Shown: positions 8,258 to 16,696, counted from the stretch's first letter. The stretch: 64,000 nucleotides of DNA from Streptomyces sp. NBC_00448 (GCF_036014115.1 NZ_CP107913.1:5628501-5692500), one strand, 5' to 3'. Program-made: numbers and translations. The notes: generated by a model not told the origin, from the letters alone.

Positions 8258-9334
8258 ATGACAATCGCTACGACGCGGGCCGCGCTGCCCGGCCAAACGG
8301 GTCCCGGGCAACCGGGGTTCGGGCGGCCGGAACCGGAGCGACCTGACCGTGAACTGCCCGACCGTGAACCGTCCGACCGCGAAGCACCCGGCCGCGTCGG
8401 CCACCGCGGGGTCGAGGAACGCGAACTCAGCGCCGGCGGCTTCCGTTTCGTCTCGCGGGTCGCCTGGTGCGAGCATCCGAGCACCGAACCGTTCCTGATC
8501 CTCGGCGGCTCCTCCCAGGACCGGCTGTCCTGGACCCGGTTCGAGCGCTCGCTGCTCCCGCTGGGCCATGTGATCACCGTCGACCTGCCCGGATACGGCG
8601 GCGCCGCCTTCCTGCCCGCCCGGCACGGCATCGACTTCCTCGCCGACGCGGTGCTCGGGACCCTCGACGACCTCGGCGTCTCCCGGGCGAACCTGCTGGG
8701 CGCCTGCTTCGGCGGCGCGATCGGGCTGCGCTTCGCCCAGCGCCACCCCGATCGGGTACGGCGGCTGATGCTGGTCGGCATGACCAGGGACCTGCCGAAG
8801 GACTACACCGACTGCGTGCCGCGCTGGATGGAGATGCTCGCCGAGGGCCGCAGCGACGACATCGCCCGAGAGCTGGTGGACCGCTTCATGTCCCCGCCCG
8901 GCACCGGGACCGTACGGCGGTACGCCGCCGTGTCCCGGCTGCTGTACCGGCAGTTCGTCGGGCGCAGCGCCGAGGAGGTGCGGATGGACGTGGAGCACAA
9001 CCACCGTCTGATGTCCCACGACTGGTACGTGCCGCGGCCGGCGCCCCGCGTGCCCGCGCTCGTGCTGACGGGTGAGCACGACACGCTGACGCCGCCCGCC
9101 ATGGGCCTGGCCGCCGCGCGTTGCCTGGAGGGTGCCTGGTTCACCACCGTCAAGGAGGCCGACCACCTCCTGCCGGTGGAGCGCAGCGACGAACTCGGCG
9201 ACCTGATCGCGCGGTTCTGCACCGACCGGGCGATCGACCCGCTGCCCTACTGCCACCCGGCGACGTTCGTTCCAGCGGCGGGTCAGGAACTGCCGGGGAA
9301 CGGGGCGCCGTTGGGCATGCCCGCCGCGACGTAG
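8258..9334 (+). CDS. Alpha/beta-fold hydrolase with Cys nucleophile
   Basis: 358 residues. An alpha/beta-hydrolase fold follows a ~55-residue disordered N-terminus with repeated PDREx units. Strand/oxyanion region FLILGGSSQDRLSW, nucleophile elbow GACFGG with Cys150 in place of Ser, acid Asp275 in GEHDTLTPP and His303 in ADHLLP make a Cys-Asp-His triad. Cysteine nucleophiles occur in dienelactone hydrolases and some acyl-transfer or thioesterase-like relatives. The ATG has AGGAG 9 bases upstream. The 3' end overlaps the convergent SRPBCC gene by 52 bp. The substrate is unknown. Confidence 0.82.
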   Translation: MTIATTRAALPGQTGPGQPGFGRPEPERPDRELPDREPSDREAPGRVGHRGVEERELSAGGFRFVSRVAWCEHPSTEPFLILGGSSQDRLSWTRFERSLLPLGHVITVDLPGYGGAAFLPARHGIDFLADAVLGTLDDLGVSRANLLGACFGGAIGLRFAQRHPDRVRRLMLVGMTRDLPKDYTDCVPRWMEMLAEGRSDDIARELVDRFMSPPGTGTVRRYAAVSRLLYRQFVGRSAEEVRMDVEHNHRLMSHDWYVPRPAPRVPALVLTGEHDTLTPPAMGLAAARCLEGAWFTTVKEADHLLPVERSDELGDLIARFCTDRAIDPLPYCHPATFVPAAGQELPGNGAPLGMPAAT

Positions 9335-9900
9335 GCGTCGTAGCGCCGCTGCCAGGCGGGCGGCGGGCCGCTGGGCCGCTGCTGCGCGGGCCGCTCGTCG
9401 GATCGTCGGTTCGCCGCCGCGCCGGCCGCTTCACCTGCTGCTTCGCCCGAGACCGCGACCGAGTCCGCGGTCTCGCTCGCCGCGCGGGCGTCGAGGGCGG
9501 CCAGGCACAGGTCCCAGCCGGCCGCGTTGCGCGCCGCCGCGTCCGGGCTCTCCAGGAAGTCGGTGAGGGTGAGGCGGGTACGGGCGCCGTCCAGCCGGGT
9601 CAGTTCGAACCGCAACTCGTCGCCGCCCCAGGTGAAGGTGAACAGGTGCGGCGGGTCGACCGCGGTGACCTCACCGGTCAGCACCATGTCCGGCATGTTG
9701 GGGTCGCCGGCGAAGGTGATCTCGCCGCCCACCGCCAGGTCGACGGTGATCCGGGGGAACGGGAACCAGTGCGCCAACTCGGCCGGTTCGCTCACCAGCG
9801 CCCACACCCGGTCGATCGGGTGGTCGTAGACCCGCTCGAAACGGACCGCGGACCGTCCGCCGTCCAGTTCGAGGTAGCTGCCGGGGTCGATGACGTTCAT
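9283..9900 (-). CDS. SRPBCC (AHSA1-like) domain protein
   Basis: 205 residues. The N-terminal ~150 residues carry the Bet v1/AHSA1 pattern: FERVYDHPIDRVWALVSEPA, ELAHWFP, GGEITFAGDPN, LFTFTWGGDELRFELT, TRLTLTDFLES, and AAGWDLCLAALDA. Such domains form a hydrophobic ligand cavity. A low-complexity tail follows. The start overlaps the stop of the upstream ArsR gene as ATGA (9897-9900) with GGAAG as ribosome site; this ArsR-SRPBCC pairing is common in actinobacteria and is thought to form a regulator with its effector or target. Confidence 0.85.
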   Translation of the reverse strand: MNVIDPGSYLELDGGRSAVRFERVYDHPIDRVWALVSEPAELAHWFPFPRITVDLAVGGEITFAGDPNMPDMVLTGEVTAVDPPHLFTFTWGGDELRFELTRLDGARTRLTLTDFLESPDAAARNAAGWDLCLAALDARAASETADSVAVSGEAAGEAAGAAANRRSDERPAQQRPSGPPPAWQRRYDAYVAAGMPNGAPFPGSS

Positions 9901-10382
9901 GGCTGCTTCCTGTCTCTCGGTTGCCTCGGTGGTGCCGGTCGCGTCGGTGGCGCGAGCGGAGCCCGCTCCTCGGGATCGGCCGCAGCCGACGCAGCCAACG
10001 CAGCCGGCTCGGCTGACGTGGCCGACGCGGCCTGCTCGGACGGCTCGGACCGCTCGGACCGCTCGACAGAACCCGCGTGCGCCTCGTCCAAACGGCGGCC
10101 GAGGGCGTCCAGACTCCGGTTCCACAGCCGCCGGTACGGTGCCAGCCACGCGTCCAGCTCGGCCATCGGCGCGGGCTCCAGGGCGTACACCCGGCGCTGC
10201 GCGTCGACCCGCACGCGGACCAGTCCGGCCTCGCGCAGCACCCGCAGGTGCTTGGACATGCTGGGCTGGCTCAGCCCGCACCGCTCGGCCAGTTCGCCGA
10301 CGGGCTGCGGGCCGGTCAGCAGCCGGGCGAGTATCGCCCGCCGGTTCTCGTCGGCGAGCGCGCCCCACACCGCGGTGTCCAT
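9897..10382 (-). CDS. ArsR-family transcriptional regulator
   Basis: 161 residues. Winged HTH at residues 5-90: VWGALADENRRAILARLL, PVGELAERCGLSQPSMSKHL, VLREAGLVRVRVDAQRRVY. No CxCxxC metal site is present, so it is probably not a metal sensor. The C-terminal ~50 residues are Ser/Glu/Ala-rich and disordered. It is coupled to the SRPBCC gene by an ATGA overlap. A palindromic operator and a full promoter lie directly upstream, implying autoregulation. Confidence 0.88.
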   Translation of the reverse strand: MDTAVWGALADENRRAILARLLTGPQPVGELAERCGLSQPSMSKHLRVLREAGLVRVRVDAQRRVYALEPAPMAELDAWLAPYRRLWNRSLDALGRRLDEAHAGSVERSERSEPSEQAASATSAEPAALAASAAADPEERAPLAPPTRPAPPRQPRDRKQP

Positions 10383-10390
10383 ACGACCTA

Positions 10391-10410
10391 ATATTCCCGG
10401 TCGGGAATAT
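10391..10410. promoter_or_regulatory. ArsR operator overlapping its promoter
   Basis: Inverted repeat ATATTCCCG-GT-CGGGAATAT (9-bp perfect arms). On the minus strand a TTGACG -35 and GAATAT -10 with a 17-base spacer flank and overlap it, and the -10 is 8 bases from the ATG at 10382, so the transcript is nearly leaderless. Binding here would occlude polymerase. Confidence 0.75.
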
Positions 10411-10552
10411 AACCGTCAAGGCATACGCGAGCCTGGGCGCGCCGCCCGACCGCTGGATCGCCTGACCGCGCGCCCGCCCGGTCAGCCACCCGCCCGCGCG
10501 CCCGTCCGCCCGGTCGCCCGGCCACCCGCCCGACCGCCCGCCCGGCAAGGCG

Positions 10553-12187
10553 TTACGGCGCCGCGCAGTCCCTGCTCTCGGTGCCGCCGTTCTTCCCCGG
10601 TGTGACCGCCATCGCGGCCAGGTAGGTCCCCTTCTTCGGCAACTGGCCCTTGGGAATCTTGAGCACGTGGCCGTGCCCCGACCAGTGTCGTCCGGCCAGC
10701 GGGTCGACCAGGGTGACGGTGGTGGCGGTCGTGGGGCCGACCACCGTCAGCCCGCCCGCATCGGTGACGCAGCCGATGGAGATCGCGGGGGCGTAGCGAC
10801 TGGACGTGTCGTAGTTCGAGCCGAGGTCGGTGTAGACCGACGCCTTGTCGATGCCGACCTCCAGCAGTCCACCGCGGGAGTCCTCGCCGTAGTCCCCGCC
10901 GGAGGGATACGAGACCTCCTGCTGGACCACTGCCACCTCACCGTCGGGGGAGGTGGTGCCGTGCCACTCCTGGGTCCACTCGACCTCCGAGGCCGGGGGA
11001 TCTCCCTCGTCCATGCCGGACGTCCCGCAGAGCAGATCTCCGGCCATCCGGCGGATGTAGGGCTGGTCGAGCGGCGCCGGCCCGGCGGGTCCGGGCAGGT
11101 CGGCGTTGGACGGCGTGTACGTGAGGCTGACTGCGTACGGCCAGCCCGGGGCGTAGACGAAGGTGACCTTGCGGGGCTTGCCCAACGACGTGTCGTCGGC
11201 CTGGATCAGCGCACCGATCCCGCAGTCGCTGTGCATGTCGACGATGTGCTGGCCCCCGACGGTGGTCGACCGGTAGCCGAACGGGGGGACGGGGGCGCTG
11301 AGTCCGTCGGTGACCTTCAGCGGCCGCCAGCCGAGATCCTTGCCGTCGAAGCCCTCGACCTGGACGTGGGTCAGCCACGGCGGTATGGCCAGCGGGGAAG
11401 GCGCGTCCGACTGGCGTTCCCAGTTGAGCGCGAGCGGTGGACTGAACAAGGGAGTGTCGTCCCAGGGCGCGGGCGCGCGGTAGACGATCTTCTCCGACCC
11501 TGCTCCGGGGCCGCTTTCGTACTGCAGCAGTTCGCCGCCGGTCGACACCAGGGTCACGTGGGGGAGATGCGGCACCGTGCCGGAGAACAGGATCTCGCCG
11601 CTCGGGTGGTGGTTGTCGTAGACGAGGGGAGTCTGGGAATCGGGACTGAAGTCGGGGTAGTTGACCCAGGAGTGCGGGCCGAAGCCGTTGGAGAGCAGGA
11701 TCTCCATGGCCGCGTGCCCCGGGCCGCGGTCGTTCGGCCGGTTGCCGAGCGTCGGCCAGGAGGACATGCCTTGGCGGGCCTGCGCGGCGGTCACCGTGAC
11801 CGGCTGCGAGGCCGCCACCTGGGGTGTGTACGTGTGGTCCGGCGGCGCGGCGAACCATCCGCCGGTGAACGCCCCGGCCACCACGGCCGCCACCGCCACC
11901 CCCGCGGTCCAGCGCGGGTGCCGGCGCCACCACGTGGAGCCTGAGCCGAGGCCGGAGTTGGGGTCGGGATCAGAGTCGGGGCACTCCGCGCCGGAATCGT
12001 CCGGGCGGGAATCCCCGGAACCCGAATCGCCTGAGCCGGAATCGTCTGGGCCCGAATCGTCTGGGCCCGAATCCCCTGGGCCCGAATCCCCTGGGCTGGA
12101 ATCACCCGGGCGGGAATCCTCGGAACCCGATTCCTCACTGCCCGATTCCTCGGCCGTCTCCGCAGCCTTGTCCGCCGACTCTTCCAT
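10553..12187 (-). CDS. Membrane-anchored protein with acidic pentapeptide-like repeats; function unknown
   Basis: 544 residues from the ATG at 12187, chosen because GGGGGAG lies ~9 bases upstream (another ATG at 12196 abuts that site). Residues 12-68 are an acidic low-complexity tract of repeated DSGPG/DSGPD/DSGSG units. WWRRHPR then precedes a single membrane segment (residues ~93-113), so the acidic part is probably cytoplasmic and the ~430-residue C-terminal domain outside. That domain has four cysteines (SDCGIG, LLCGTSG, SIGCVTD, SRDCAAP), compatible with disulfides, and resembles no family I recognise. The repeat is also visible in the DNA (11990-12135). Confidence 0.7.
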   Translation of the reverse strand: MEESADKAAETAEESGSEESGSEDSRPGDSSPGDSGPGDSGPDDSGPDDSGSGDSGSGDSRPDDSGAECPDSDPDPNSGLGSGSTWWRRHPRWTAGVAVAAVVAGAFTGGWFAAPPDHTYTPQVAASQPVTVTAAQARQGMSSWPTLGNRPNDRGPGHAAMEILLSNGFGPHSWVNYPDFSPDSQTPLVYDNHHPSGEILFSGTVPHLPHVTLVSTGGELLQYESGPGAGSEKIVYRAPAPWDDTPLFSPPLALNWERQSDAPSPLAIPPWLTHVQVEGFDGKDLGWRPLKVTDGLSAPVPPFGYRSTTVGGQHIVDMHSDCGIGALIQADDTSLGKPRKVTFVYAPGWPYAVSLTYTPSNADLPGPAGPAPLDQPYIRRMAGDLLCGTSGMDEGDPPASEVEWTQEWHGTTSPDGEVAVVQQEVSYPSGGDYGEDSRGGLLEVGIDKASVYTDLGSNYDTSSRYAPAISIGCVTDAGGLTVVGPTTATTVTLVDPLAGRHWSGHGHVLKIPKGQLPKKGTYLAAMAVTPGKNGGTESRDCAAP

Positions 12188-12667
12188 CCGCTTCATCTCC
12201 CCCACGACCGCGGTGCCACCGCGCTCTCCGACGATGAGTGACGGCGGGACAGCGCTTGGTGGTTCCCTTCCCCCGCCAAGTCTCCACCGGAGTCCCGGCT
12301 GCCGCATCGTCGTCACCGGCGCGGGTTCGGGTGTCCATATTGGTACGTGTCGCTTTTTGGACAAGGCTGCCCGTCGAAGGACGAAATCCCTGGTCGTGGT
12401 GGGGTTGGAGACGTGTGTTCCGGGCGGAGGCGACCAAACGCAGCTAGGCATCGCCTGGCTTGTTCGGATATCAATTCAGCACGGCACTTCGCGGCGTGAC
12501 TCCCCGCCTCCCGAAGGTGCCGAGGCGCCTTGGCGCCGCCGGCCGCGGTTTCCCCGTATTGCTGTGGCCGGGTGCCGCCGAGGGCACGACCGGTCTGCTC
12601 GCCCGGTCGCCCGGGGGGGAGTCCTCGGCGGACGTCATGGGGGCCGACCGGCCCAACGGCCCCCAGT

Positions 12668-12708
12668 GCCGCTCGTTCCCGCGCGTCCACCGCACGGGAA
12701 CGAGCGGC
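12668..12708 (-). terminator. Hairpin terminator of the LuxR-type regulator gene
   Basis: Perfect 14-bp arms (GCCGCTCGTTCCCG at 12668-12681; its complement at 12695-12708) with a 13-base loop, about 95 bases beyond the stop codon of the minus-strand gene at 12800. Confidence 0.6.
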
Positions 12709-12750
12709 CGGACAGCCGGCCCACCCAGGCGACTCGGCCGCCAAAGTCGC

Positions 12751-12787
12751 CACAGCCACAGCCACAGCCACAGCCACAGCCACAGCC
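12751..12787. repeat. Tandem CACAGC hexamer repeat
   Basis: Six consecutive CACAGC units immediately downstream of the regulator gene stop codon (12800 on the minus strand). Simple repeat with no coding use in the chosen annotation. Confidence 0.85.
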
Positions 12788-12799
12788 GACTCGGGCGAC

Positions 12800-13828
12800 T
12801 CAGCCGACGGCCACGCCGGACCCGCTCCGGCTCGGCGGCAGCACCCGTGCCAAGTCCTTGTCCTGCCCGAGCTTCAGGCCCGCCTCGAAGCGGCTGCCGG
12901 CGTGCAGCCGGTCCATCAGCTTCGCCACCGCCCGCTGCACGGTGCGACGGTGCACGCCCATCTTGCGGGCGATCTGGTCATCGCTCAGACCGGTGGCCAT
13001 CAGCCGGATCACCACCCGCTCCTGCGGGGTGAAGACCGACGTGTCGGTGCCGGAGGAGGCCGCGTCCGCCAGTGGGACGGCGCGCAGCCAGTAGTCCTCG
13101 AAGATCACCTGGAGGGGCCACACCAGTTTGGTGCTGCGGACCAGCAGCATCGGCGAACCACCGGGGTGATCGGGATTCGCCGGCAGGCAGGCCACCTCCC
13201 GGTCCTGGAGCAGGATGTCGAACGGCGCGTGGTCGAGCAGCCGGACCGCCACGCCGAGGCCGGACAACCGCTCCAGGTACCGGAGGTGCTTGGACGACTG
13301 GAGAACGGCCTCCGGGTATATCGCGCGCAGCCGCACACCCCGCTTGAGCATCTGGGTGTCCTGTTCGATGGACAGCTCCAGCAGCTCCATCGGCGGCATG
13401 GGACCCGGGTGCAACGAGTCGGCGCTGGTCTGGGCGATGGCGTTCATCGCGGCGACCATCCGCACCTTCGCCCGGGGGTCCGTGATGGACTCGATCTCCA
13501 CCTTGTTCGACACGCGCTCGACAGCAGGCCGGTAGACGTAGAGGAGGGCCTGGGTGGCCCGGTACAAGGACTCGGCTCGGCTCGCGTGGTCCTCGGCGGC
13601 CCGGTGGTACACGTCCATGGCGCGCACCAGCGCGGTGTCGGGCTCCACCGGCTCCAGTTGGCCGTCGGGGCGCCCGTGGACCAAGCCGAGCTCGGTCAGC
13701 CGCCCCAGTGCCGCGGTGGCCCGCTCCTGGTCGAGGTCGGTCGCGCCGCCCATCTCGCCCGGCCGCGCGCTGCCCAGTTGGCGCAGCGCTTCGTACACCG
13801 CCAGCGCCTGTTCCTCGTCATCCGGCAT
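12800..13828 (-). CDS. LuxR/TrmB-type transcriptional regulator
   Basis: 342 residues. The N-terminus looks like a TrmB-type winged helix (AVYEALRQLGSARPGEMGGA, ATAALGRLTELGLVH); the middle (residues ~90-260) is a phospholipase-D-like/TrmB effector region (LRAIYPEAVLQSSKHLRYLE, VRLLDHAPFDILLQDREVAC); residues ~270-330 form a LuxR-type HTH (FTPQERVVIRLMATGLSDDQ, IARKMGVHRRTVQRAVAKLM). This layout is widespread in Streptomyces and usually of unknown target. It stands alone between the TerB gene and the membrane protein. Confidence 0.8.
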   Translation of the reverse strand: MPDDEEQALAVYEALRQLGSARPGEMGGATDLDQERATAALGRLTELGLVHGRPDGQLEPVEPDTALVRAMDVYHRAAEDHASRAESLYRATQALLYVYRPAVERVSNKVEIESITDPRAKVRMVAAMNAIAQTSADSLHPGPMPPMELLELSIEQDTQMLKRGVRLRAIYPEAVLQSSKHLRYLERLSGLGVAVRLLDHAPFDILLQDREVACLPANPDHPGGSPMLLVRSTKLVWPLQVIFEDYWLRAVPLADAASSGTDTSVFTPQERVVIRLMATGLSDDQIARKMGVHRRTVQRAVAKLMDRLHAGSRFEAGLKLGQDKDLARVLPPSRSGSGVAVG

Positions 13829-13846
13829 CCACCGGCCCTCCCCGCG

Positions 13847-14302
13847 TCAGAGGTCGAACTCCGCGGGGTTGAGGCCCACCGCGAAGCACGCCTCGCGTAC
13901 CACTCCCTGCTCGGACTTGTCGAACACGCCGTCCGCGCCGCCGATGACGATACCGATCTGGATGACCGCCCGTGCCTCGGTAGGCTTCTTCTGCACCTTG
14001 GCGATCTCCTGGAGCACGGCCACCTTGCCGAAGTCGAAGTCCGCGGCCAGCCGGTCGAGGTAGTCGTCGAAACGGCGCTGGAGGTCGGCGGCCGGGAAGT
14101 TCTGCAGGACGTCGTTGCTCGCGATGAGCGAGGCCACCCGGCGCCGCTCCTCGGGCGCGACGCTGCCGTCGGCCGCGGCCACCAGCGCGCAGATCGCCAT
14201 GCTGGCGTCGCGGAAGGCGCCGCTCTTGAGGTCGTTCTTCTTCGCGTTGAGCTGTGTCTGCATGCCCTGGGCGGATTCCTTGAAGCGGTCCCACAGTGCC
14301 AT
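13847..14302 (-). CDS. terB: TerB-family tellurite resistance protein
   Basis: 151 residues: MALWDRFKESAQGMQTQL, AFRDASMAICALVAAADGSV, EERRRVASLIASND, IGGADGVFDKSEQGVVREAC. The two acidic loops (AADGSVAPEER, GGADGVFDKSE) are the metal-binding positions of the all-helical TerB fold. TerB works with TerD-type calcium-binding proteins in membrane-associated stress and phage-defence assemblies. It lies just downstream of TerD on the same strand but is separated by a terminator at 14500-14550, so it is probably its own unit. Confidence 0.88.
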   Translation of the reverse strand: MALWDRFKESAQGMQTQLNAKKNDLKSGAFRDASMAICALVAAADGSVAPEERRRVASLIASNDVLQNFPAADLQRRFDDYLDRLAADFDFGKVAVLQEIAKVQKKPTEARAVIQIGIVIGGADGVFDKSEQGVVREACFAVGLNPAEFDL

Positions 14303-14499
14303 GGCGTCTCTCCTGAGCGTGTGTCGGTACGGGGCCGCGCTGCGGTCGTACGGTTCGTCGCTGTTCCCTACCGAGAACTCATCGGAAGCGTAAAGGAGTT
14401 CCCAAGGACGGCAGGTCGATCATGCGACCGATCGGTCCGATCGGCCGACTGCTCCGCCGAACCGCGCCGCCGGCCCCCCATGTTCGCTGAGGGCGAACG

Positions 14500-14550
14500 C
14501 GCGGACGGCTCCCGTCGCACCGGAAATGCCGGGCGGGGGAGCCGTCCGCG
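14500..14550 (-). terminator. Hairpin terminator after terD
   Basis: Perfect 14-bp arms (CGCGGACGGCTCCC at 14500-14513 and its complement at 14537-14550), 23-base loop, ~70 bases after the terD stop. It lies in the 317-bp terB-terD gap, whose remainder should contain the terB promoter. Confidence 0.65.
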
Positions 14551-14619
14551 GGTCCGCCGAACCGCTGAGCGCGGCCAGGGGCCGAGCAGTCAGGGGTCGA
14601 GCGGTCAGACGTCGAGCGG

Positions 14620-15195
14620 TCAGAGATTGACGCCGAAGTCGCTCGCGATGCCGACCAGGCCGGAGGCGTATCCCTGGCCGATGGCGCGGAACTTCCACTC
14701 CGCCCCGTTCCGGTACAGCTCGCCGAAGACCATGGCGGTCTCGGTGGCGGCGTCCTCGCTCAGGTCGTAGCGGGCGATCTCGGCGCCGCCGGCCTGGTTG
14801 AGGACGCGGATGTAGGCGTTGCGGACCTGGCCGAAGTTCTGGCTGCGGGTCTCGGCGTCGTAGATCGAGACCGGGAAGACGACCTTGTCGATGTCGGCCG
14901 GCAGCGCGGCGAGGTTGACGTTGATCTGCTCGTCGTCGCCGTCGCCCTCGCCGGTGACGTTGTCACCGGTGTGCACGATGGACTGGTCGGGGCTCTGCTT
15001 GTTGTTGAAGAAGACGAAGAAGCCGTCCGAGTAGACCTTGCCGGTCGCGTTCACCGCGATCGCGCTGGCGTCGAGGTCGAAGTCCGTGCCGGTGGTGGTC
15101 CGGACGTCCCAGCCGAGGCCGACGGTGACGGCGGTCAGACCGGGCGCCTCCTTCGTCAGTGAGACGTTGCCGCCCTTGGTCAGGCTTACCGCCAT
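14620..15195 (-). CDS. terD: TerD-family calcium-binding stress protein
   Basis: 191 residues, full length for TerD: MAVSLTKGGNVSLTKEAPGL, VGLGWDVRTTTGTDFDLDAS, FVFFNNKQSPDQSIVHTGDN, GEGDGDDEQINVNLAALP, FGQVRNAYIRVLN, and FRAIGQGYASGL. The two acidic loops (TGTDFDLDAS and GEGDGDDE) are the calcium sites. AAGGGGA precedes the ATG at 15195. In Streptomyces, TerD paralogues affect morphology and stress rather than tellurite alone. Its neighbours (release factor, flavin reductase, cdgB) match a conserved Streptomyces block. Confidence 0.95.
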   Translation of the reverse strand: MAVSLTKGGNVSLTKEAPGLTAVTVGLGWDVRTTTGTDFDLDASAIAVNATGKVYSDGFFVFFNNKQSPDQSIVHTGDNVTGEGDGDDEQINVNLAALPADIDKVVFPVSIYDAETRSQNFGQVRNAYIRVLNQAGGAEIARYDLSEDAATETAMVFGELYRNGAEWKFRAIGQGYASGLVGIASDFGVNL

Positions 15196-15336
15196 GGGAA
15201 GTCCCCTTTGTGTGGTCGTAGGTGTTCCGGACGAAACTACCGTCACCCGTCTGAACGCCAAGGGGGGTTCGTACGGTTCCGATCCGGCGGGGAAATCCCC
15301 GTGACGCGGAGGGGGTGGTGGCGGGATCATGGAGTC

Positions 15337-15762
15337 ATGCCCGGGCCACTGATCATCCGCGGCTCGGTCTCCGTCCCGGAGGCCGAGCTGATGTGGCGTT
15401 TCTCCCGCTCGTCCGGGCCCGGCGGCCAGCATGTGAACACCAGCGACAGCCAGGTCGAGTTGCGGTTCGACCTCGCGGCCAACGAGTCGCTGCCGCCGGT
15501 GTGGCGGGCGCGGGCGCTGGAGCGGCTGTCGGGCCGCCTGGTGGGCGGGGTGCTCACGGTGCGGGCGTCGGAGCACCGCTCGCAGTGGCGCAACCGCGAG
15601 ACGGCCGCGGCCCGGATGGCCGCGATCCTCGCGCAGGCGACCGCCCCGCCGCCCAAGACGCGCCGCCCCACCCGCATCCCCCGGGGGATCAACGAGAAAC
15701 GGCTGCGCGAGAAGAAGCAGCGCAGCCAGACGAAGAAGGGCCGCGGCGGCGCCTGGGACTGA
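15337..15762 (+). CDS. arfB: ArfB-type peptidyl-tRNA hydrolase (ribosome rescue)
   Basis: 141 residues with the release-factor GGQ motif in FSRSSGPGGQHVNTSDSQVE and a basic C-terminal tail (INEKRLREKKQRSQTKKG) that inserts into the empty mRNA channel. It lacks codon-recognition domains, as expected for ArfB/YaeJ, which frees stalled ribosomes by hydrolysing peptidyl-tRNA. The ATG at 15337 is used because the conserved region begins immediately. It is divergent from terD. Confidence 0.9.
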   Translation: MPGPLIIRGSVSVPEAELMWRFSRSSGPGGQHVNTSDSQVELRFDLAANESLPPVWRARALERLSGRLVGGVLTVRASEHRSQWRNRETAAARMAAILAQATAPPPKTRRPTRIPRGINEKRLREKKQRSQTKKGRGGAWD

Positions 15763-15847
15763 GCGGGCCTGGACCGAATCGTCCTGGACCGAATCGTCCG
15801 GGACCCGGCGATCCGGGACCCGGCCCGGCCCGCCGCCGGGTGAGAAA

Positions 15848-16360
15848 TCAGGAGAGAAAGCGGTAGCGGCCGCGGAAATAGGTGAGCGGGCCGCCCTCGG
15901 CGCTCGGCGTGCGGGCGGTCAGCACCCGGCCGATGACGAGCACATGGTCGCCCGCGAGCACATGCTGCTCGGTCTCGCACTCGAGTATCGCCAGGGCACC
16001 GCCGAGGATGGGGGCGCCGGACGCCTCGCCGCGGTAGTAGGACACGTCCTCGAACAGCAGCCGGTCGCTGATCCGCCCGCGCATCGCGAACCGCCCGGCG
16101 ATGTGCCGCTGGCTCTCGCTGAGCACGGACACCGCCCACCGGGGCTGCCGGTCGAGCAGTTCCTCCATCCGCGACCCGACCCGCACGCTGGCCAGTACCA
16201 GCGGCGGTTCGAGCGACACGGACATGAACGCGGTCGCGGTCATACCGACATCCTCGCCGCGCGGCCCGTCCTCCGGGTCGTGCGCGGTGATGAGGACGAC
16301 GCCCGCGGACAGGCGTGTCATGGCGGCGCGGAAGTCGTCGGTGCTGACGGTCTGACCCAT
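15848..16360 (-). CDS. Flavin reductase domain protein
   Basis: 170 residues from the ATG at 16360 (MGQTVSTDDFRAAMTRLSAG). The split-barrel FMN-binding signature is clear: GVVLITAHD, GMTATAFMSVSLEPPLVLAS, SVLSESQRHIAGRFA, GAPILGGALAILECETEQHV, AGDHVLVIGRVL. These enzymes supply reduced flavin to monooxygenases using NAD(P)H. No partner oxygenase is adjacent. An alternative start at 16399 would add 13 residues without conserved features. Confidence 0.9.
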   Translation of the reverse strand: MGQTVSTDDFRAAMTRLSAGVVLITAHDPEDGPRGEDVGMTATAFMSVSLEPPLVLASVRVGSRMEELLDRQPRWAVSVLSESQRHIAGRFAMRGRISDRLLFEDVSYYRGEASGAPILGGALAILECETEQHVLAGDHVLVIGRVLTARTPSAEGGPLTYFRGRYRFLS

Positions 16361-16518
16361 GGTGGTCCCAGGATGCCGTCCAGGCGGAGTGTGAAGCACG
16401 TTTCCTTACGTTACGGGCCGGTAGGAAGCCGCGGCATCGGGCTGCGGTCCCATCCCGCGCGGGTATCGGGTCCTAGGACCGGTGCTCTACGTTCTGTACT
16501 CAACTGCCTACCTGTGGG

Positions 16519-16534
16519 TGTGACTTGAGTCACA
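16519..16534. promoter_or_regulatory. Palindrome upstream of cdgB
   Basis: TGTGACT-TG-AGTCACA (7-bp perfect arms) in the 336-bp gap between the flavin reductase and cdgB. It resembles half-sites of the BldD box (TNACNC[A/T]GNGTNA) but the centre is one base short. cdgB is an established BldD target in S. coelicolor, so this may be the operator or a different one. The remainder of the gap (16535-16680) is relatively AT-rich and should hold the cdgB promoter. Confidence 0.45.
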
Positions 16535-16696
16535 AGCGGCAGGAATTGTTGACCCTGTGTACCGACTGGACAGCTCGCTGTGATTCAGTGGCGTTGTAAT
16601 TGGAAGACTGTGAATTACGACGCGGTCGCTACGGCGACCGGGGCATGGGAAACCTCGCTGGAGTTGCCGCCGGACCCGTGGGGAGGGCACTAGGGC

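Larger units (their letters stand above)
12188..12799. other. Non-coding gap between two minus-strand genes
   Basis: About 610 bp with long GC-driven open frames but no ribosome site or recognisable protein. It holds a perfect hairpin at 12668-12708 and a CACAGC tandem repeat at 12751-12787. The AT-richer part (12340-12480) probably contains the promoter of the membrane-protein gene ending at 10553. Confidence 0.5.

Noticed and set aside
12188..12451. Upstream extension of the acidic-repeat membrane protein to 12451
   Set aside because: The added ~88 residues show no coding pattern, and a good ribosome site sits before the ATG at 12187.
13847..15195. terB-terD as a tellurite-resistance or TerY-type phage-defence island
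   Set aside because: Only two Ter genes are present, they are separated by a terminator, and the context matches a conserved Streptomyces chromosomal block.
16519..16534. Definite BldD box upstream of cdgB
   Set aside because: The centre is one base shorter than the consensus; listed as a palindrome only.
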